7,034 nucleotides of DNA, taken from assembly GCA_947625315.1 (NCBI GenBank), contig CANQOE010000064.1, positions 1 to 7,034 on the forward strand, read 5' to 3'. Within the stretch, counting starts at the first letter, position 1. Every line of letters starts with the position of its first letter. The DNA is from an uncultured Bacilli bacterium (GTDB lineage Bacteria > Bacillota_I > Bacilli_A > RF39 > UBA660). Below, in pieces: positions 3,977-7,034 of the stretch. Made by a program: the position numbers and the translations under genes. The notes under the pieces are model-generated. The model was given only the letters and a program-made list of their open reading frames with translations, did not search any database and was not told the DNA's origin.

Positions 3977-5999
3977 AATATTCATCAGTCAACTCAACTT
4001 GAATTTTAGATTTATAATGGGCTGCCATATCTTCATCTTGATTTTTATTTGTTTCAATAAATTCAAAGGTTAAGACAAAATCAACTTTTTCGCCAGGTGC
4101 TAATTCAAACGTTCTATTAACCAATGGTCCATTATTTTTTAGAGCCTTTGCTCTAGTAACAATACTTTCTTGAGGATTAGTAGTTTTAATTAATGTGTAT
4201 ACAAAGTCATCACCTTTAAAAGTATTTTCTACATCAATTAAACTAATACGATAATGAACTGTTTGAGAAGTTTTATTTTCAATGCTAAAGTTTTGTGTTC
4301 CATGCCATCCAGGAGTTATGTCTTCAGCATTGATATCGTTAGTATATTTAACTATTACTTTAGAATTTTCAGTAGTGTTTACCTCGGTTCCTCCACCTTG
4401 AGGATTATATATAGTTGGGTTATCGCTAATTGGAGCATTTTCTTTAACTATTGTTAATGTATATACTCTAGATTGGCCATCGTTAGTAATAACAATTATA
4501 GAAACTTGTGTTGTACTACTAGTAATTTCCTTTTCTCCTAAACCAATTACTTTAGCATCGCTTTCTACTGGAGCACCATTAATAACAACTTTATCATCAT
4601 TATTGGCAATTATAACTGTATAATCTGTAGTATTGCTACTAAAGACTGGACTTAAATTATAATTATCAACGGTCAACCACTTTAAAGAAGGATTTCCAAT
4701 TTTACCTTGAACACATTTGCTTTCGCAATATGAGCCACCATGTTCATTACAATTTCGGTCACAAATTTCATCGCCTGGAATACCACCATTGGAACCATCA
4801 TCACAATTGCGATCACATTTACTATCACCAGCTCCACCACCGTTTGAACCATCATCACAATTGGAATCACAGACGCCATCGCCTTTAGATCCACCATGAT
4901 TACCATCATCACAATTATGATCACAAATTCCATCATTAGCTATACCATTGTTAAAGCCATTATCACAGTTGCGATCACAGATACCATCACCGGCTTCGCC
5001 TTCAAAAGAGCCATCATCACAATTAAATGTACAATTACCATAACTATCAGTACAATTTTTATCGCATTTGCCATCACCTGGAACTCCGCCATTTTCACCG
5101 TGGTCGCAATTACGATCGCAGATACCATCATCTGGATTACCACCATAAGATCCATCATCACAATTTAAATCACATTGACCATCTTTATCTGTATCACAAT
5201 TTATTTTGCAAATATCTTCATTTTTACAATTACTTTCACAAATACCGTCATTATTAGTATCACAGTTTGAGGTGCAATTACCATTTTCATCGGTACAGTT
5301 ACGATCACAAACACCATCACCCGCTACGCCTCCAAAGGAACCATCATCACAATTTTCATCACATTTTCCATCGCCTTCTTCACCGCCATTAGCACCAGTA
5401 TCACAGTTAGCATCGCATTTGTCATCTCCAGCTTTGCCACCATTTCGACCATCATCACAATTGCGATCACATTTGCCATCATTTCTTTTCCCACCATTGG
5501 AACCATCATCACAATTTACGTCACACTTATTATCATTATTGTTATCACAGTTGCGATCACATTTTCCATCACCTTTAGTTCCACCAAAAGAACCATCATC
5601 ACAATTAAAATCGCAAACATTATCGCCGGCTACTCCACCATTTCGACCATCATCACAATTTAAAACACAGATACCATCTTCATTGTAACAATTACGGTCG
5701 CAAATTCCATCTTTTGCCTTCCTATCAAAAGAACCATCATCACAGTTGGAATCGCAGATACCATCACCTGGAATACCGCCAAAAGATCCATCATCACAGT
5801 TCAAATCACAAACACCATCATCGTCTTTATCACAGTTTATGTTACAATAGGAATCTGATCTTGAAAAATATAAACCAACTACAGCTAATAATAAAATTAA
5901 AACAATTAATATTATTATTAAAATAGTCTTTTTCCTATCTTTTTCTTCTTCATTTTCTAATAAAGTATATTGCTCTTGCATATTTTGGTTTTCCATCAT
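3975..5999 (-). CDS. Membrane-anchored Cys/Asp-repeat surface protein with cadherin-like and TasA-like C-terminal domains
   Basis: I recognise no named family for the whole 674-residue protein. Residues 1-25 are polar, then KDRKK leads into one hydrophobic helix (about 26-45), most simply an uncleaved signal anchor with the rest outside. Residues 52-429 are 25 units, each starting CxxxC (usually CDxNC) and rich in Asp, Asn and Gly, with 50 cysteines in all. Residues about 437-519 match the pattern of the cadherin-like beta-sandwich repeat: PSLKWLTV, NLSPVFS, TTDYTV, then DGQSRVYTLTIV. The last 130 residues form another beta-rich domain ending LTFEFIETNKNQDEDM and KIQVEL, much like the end of the TasA-like neighbour. 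I chose ATG 5999: GGGAG lies 8 nt upstream, whereas GTG 6008 abuts that site. Asp-rich DxDxDG-like loops suggest calcium binding and the cysteines suggest disulfides or metal sites; both are inference. A role as a tether or anchor for a TasA-like fibre is a hypothesis from context. Confidence 0.85.
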   Translation of the reverse strand: MMENQNMQEQYTLLENEEEKDRKKTILIIILIVLILLLAVVGLYFSRSDSYCNINCDKDDDGVCDLNCDDGSFGGIPGDGICDSNCDDGSFDRKAKDGICDRNCYNEDGICVLNCDDGRNGGVAGDNVCDFNCDDGSFGGTKGDGKCDRNCDNNNDNKCDVNCDDGSNGGKRNDGKCDRNCDDGRNGGKAGDDKCDANCDTGANGGEEGDGKCDENCDDGSFGGVAGDGVCDRNCTDENGNCTSNCDTNNDGICESNCKNEDICKINCDTDKDGQCDLNCDDGSYGGNPDDGICDRNCDHGENGGVPGDGKCDKNCTDSYGNCTFNCDDGSFEGEAGDGICDRNCDNGFNNGIANDGICDHNCDDGNHGGSKGDGVCDSNCDDGSNGGGAGDSKCDRNCDDGSNGGIPGDEICDRNCNEHGGSYCESKCVQGKIGNPSLKWLTVDNYNLSPVFSSNTTDYTVIIANNDDKVVINGAPVESDAKVIGLGEKEITSSTTQVSIIVITNDGQSRVYTLTIVKENAPISDNPTIYNPQGGGTEVNTTENSKVIVKYTNDINAEDITPGWHGTQNFSIENKTSQTVHYRISLIDVENTFKGDDFVYTLIKTTNPQESIVTRAKALKNNGPLVNRTFELAPGEKVDFVLTFEFIETNKNQDEDMAAHYKSKIQVELTDEY
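4713..5846 (-). repeat. Coding tandem repeat: 25 CxxxC units of 18 aa or 10-12 aa
   Basis: The array encodes residues 52-429 of the surface protein. Fifteen units have 18 codons (54 nt), for example CDLNCDDGSFGGIPGDGI. Nine units have 10-12 codons, for example CDRNCTDENGN and CNINCDKDDDGV. A terminal CESKC closes the array. Unit lengths in order are 12,18,18,11,18,18,12,18,18,18,18,11,12,10,12,18,18,11,18,18,18,18,18,12. The plus-strand 14-mer CCATCATCACAATT, part of the NCDDG codons, recurs at least ten times exactly, so the units are similar at DNA level too. All lengths are multiples of three, so copy-number change would stay in frame. Confidence 0.95.
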
Positions 6000-6023
6000 T
6001 CCTGACACTCCCTACTATTAAAA

Positions 6024-6052
6024 ATTATACCATAACATAAAAATTCTTGCAA
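6024..6052 (-). promoter_or_regulatory. Extended -10 promoter of the Cys/Asp-repeat protein gene
   Basis: On the minus strand TTGCAA (6052-6047), a 17-nt spacer and a perfect TATAAT (6029-6024) are preceded by TG at the extended -10 position. The predicted start is near 6017, leaving a leader of about 18 nt with a GGGAG ribosome binding site. The repeat-protein gene can therefore be expressed independently of the TasA-like gene. Confidence 0.75.
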
Positions 6053-6204
6053 TATAAAATTTTAGGTTTCTATCATTTTTCTAATTCATTTTTTTGATTT
6101 TCTTTTATTTATTAAAATTATGAAACACAGTTTAAATTATTAAAATTAAATAAATTATATTAATTAACCATATTTTAATTATTAATTAAGCTAAAAATAA
6201 CAAC
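6053..6204. other. Very AT-rich intergenic spacer with no identifiable feature
   Basis: Together with the flanking terminator and promoter, this spacer makes up a gene-free gap of about 240 bases. It is almost entirely A and T. I see no ORF, tRNA or strong hairpin. The decamer ATTAAAATTA occurs twice, which is not remarkable at this base composition. Confidence 0.6.
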
Positions 6205-6231
6205 AAAAAAACTATTCAATTAAGAATAGTT
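6205..6231 (-). terminator. Intrinsic terminator of the TasA-like gene
   Basis: On the minus strand an 8-bp stem, AACTATTC/GAATAGTT (arms 6224-6231 and 6210-6217, 6-nt loop), is followed directly by a T-run (6209-6205). It begins about 12 nt after the TAA stop at 6243-6245. Confidence 0.85.
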
Positions 6232-6242
6232 AATTAATTTTA

Positions 6243-7034
6243 TTAATCAGTAACAATATTTGTACTTATGTCTTTTGGAGTTCCAAATTTAACTTGAATT
6301 TTTTTACCTTGGGCATCGTCTTGATCAGTTTCTTCATTTGGGAACTCTACTATTAAGAATAAATTATATGAACTATCTTGATTTTTTGTAGAAATTTTTA
6401 AACCAGTTGTACCTTCTTGAGATTGGTTTTTAACAGTTTCTCCTAAGGTTAGTGCTCCTTGGCCATTTGTAACTATTCCACTATTAAGTACTTCCTCTTC
6501 GTTAGTTGTAATAGTTCCGTATCCTAATAATGTCATATCACTAAAATTGCCACTTATTATGTTTTCAGGTTCACATCCAGTATAATAATTTTTAGTCGAA
6601 CCACCAGTACCATCAGAAACAGGAACTTGCTGTAATGCACATGTAGTGTTGGTATAAGTATCTTTTGATATAGATTCTTTAGTACCATATAAATACCAAT
6701 TTAATGTTTTTCCCGTAGTATTTATTGCTTCTAAATTAACACTGAAGGTTGTTTCATAGTCGTTATTATCTGTTTTTCCTTCAGCTGAATTCTTAGATAT
6801 AGTATAAGTAGTTCCAATAACCATTGATCCTCCTGGATAATCTAGAGCACCCAAGGTAGTACCTTGGCTTCCAAAAGTAAATGGAGTTGATGTTAAAGTA
6901 GCACCAACCAATTCTTGAGTTGCTTTTATTGAAGTATCTCCAGTAGAATTCGTATTTACACTATTTGACGCCGTAAAATAAGCAAATGTTGCTCCTACGA
7001 CCGCTACGAGAAGCGTCGCAATCGCGATCACCGT
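6243..7034 (-). CDS. TasA/camelysin-like secreted protein, 5' end off the window
   Basis: This is a probable substrate of the SipW-like peptidase and a candidate subunit of a matrix fibre. The visible N-terminus is a hydrophobic signal segment, VIAIATLLVAVVGATFAYFT, followed by a Ser/Thr/Asn-rich start. Gly-Ala-Thr-Phe-Ala-Tyr-Phe at the end of the hydrophobic core is the typical pattern of TasA/camelysin signal peptides cut by SipW. The mature part, about 240 residues, is Thr/Gly/Asn-rich and looks all-beta. It ends with a strand pair, SSYNLFLIVEFPNEETDQDD and KKIQVKFGT, like the last strands of the neighbouring repeat protein. Two cysteines lie near the middle, in TTCALQQ and YTGCEPE. The reading frame stays open to the window edge, so the GTG at 7031 is probably internal and the true start lies outside, behind a short basic stretch. 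The 48 bases at the edge are far more GC-rich than the rest of the gene. The exact subfamily is uncertain. Confidence 0.82.
   Translation of the reverse strand, partial: TVIAIATLLVAVVGATFAYFTASNSVNTNSTGDTSIKATQELVGATLTSTPFTFGSQGTTLGALDYPGGSMVIGTTYTISKNSAEGKTDNNDYETTFSVNLEAINTTGKTLNWYLYGTKESISKDTYTNTTCALQQVPVSDGTGGSTKNYYTGCEPENIISGNFSDMTLLGYGTITTNEEEVLNSGIVTNGQGALTLGETVKNQSQEGTTGLKISTKNQDSSYNLFLIVEFPNEETDQDDAQGKKIQVKFGTPKDISTNIVTD

Noticed and set aside
4254..4457. Small plus-strand open frame inside the surface protein gene
   Set aside because: No ribosome binding site; it lies antisense to the conserved C-terminal beta domain and has no recognisable features.
5206..5688. Open frame of 160 codons on the plus strand opposite the repeats, rich in Pro and Ser
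   Set aside because: It mirrors the repeated Asp/Gly/Cys codons of the minus-strand gene, has no ribosome binding site or promoter, and resembles no real protein. The same holds for the other plus-strand and shifted minus-strand frames at 4682-5926.
4713..5846. Regular short repeats that could suggest a CRISPR array
   Set aside because: The repeats are in-frame codons of one long ORF, unit lengths differ by multiples of three, and there are no unique spacers between identical direct repeats.
4713..5846. Dockerin or Notch/LNR identity for the repeats
   Set aside because: Asp-rich loops look similar, but the dockerin helix after the loop is absent and the cysteine spacing of LNR modules does not match the simple CxxxC units.
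6000..6008. GTG start at 6008 for the repeat protein
   Set aside because: The GGGAG site abuts this codon with no spacing; the same site is well placed for the ATG at 5999.
7029..7031. GTG at 7031 as true start of the TasA-like protein
   Set aside because: The frame is open to the window edge, no ribosome binding site can be seen, and a signal peptide of this class normally begins with a basic stretch that would lie outside the window.

Overview
The window is AT-rich DNA from a low-GC, wall-bearing Gram-positive bacterium, most likely an uncultured relative of Bacilli, Erysipelotrichia or RF39. This rests on four things: a Firmicutes-type ribosomal protein S12 with the N-terminal insertion; consensus sigma-A promoters and AGGAGG Shine-Dalgarno sites; TGG for Trp (no recoding of TGA is needed); and a FemAB/MurM-type enzyme that builds peptidoglycan cross-bridges, which wall-less Mollicutes lack. 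The taxonomic placement is inference.

Left part (1-2460), housekeeping and envelope. At the left edge is the 5' part of rpsL on the minus strand, with a strong promoter and a leader of about 90 nt that can form hairpins. Next is a six-helix HdeD/DUF308-like membrane protein, also on the minus strand. A compact divergent promoter region separates it from a plus-strand FemAB/MurM-like aminoacyltransferase. A near-perfect bidirectional terminator (2425-2460) closes that gene and the minus-strand block that converges on it.

Right part (2466-7034), a surface/matrix locus on the minus strand. In transcription order it holds a TasA/camelysin-like secreted protein (5' end off the window), a 674-residue membrane-anchored protein, and an ER-type (SipW-like, Ser/His) signal peptidase with a very long cytoplasmic tail. 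The 674-residue protein has 25 CxxxC-based, Asp/Asn/Gly-rich repeat units, then a cadherin-like beta-sandwich, then a C-terminal domain that resembles the end of the TasA-like protein. Each downstream gene has its own promoter, and terminators follow the first two genes, so this is a cluster of single-gene units rather than a tight operon.

Interpretation: this looks like a variant of the SipW-TasA matrix-fibre system. The peptidase would process the TasA-like subunit, and the Cys/Asp-rich protein could act as a membrane-tethered, metal-binding and/or disulfide-stiffened stalk presenting a fibre-compatible domain. The gene families are supported by visible motifs. The joint function and the stalk role are inference.
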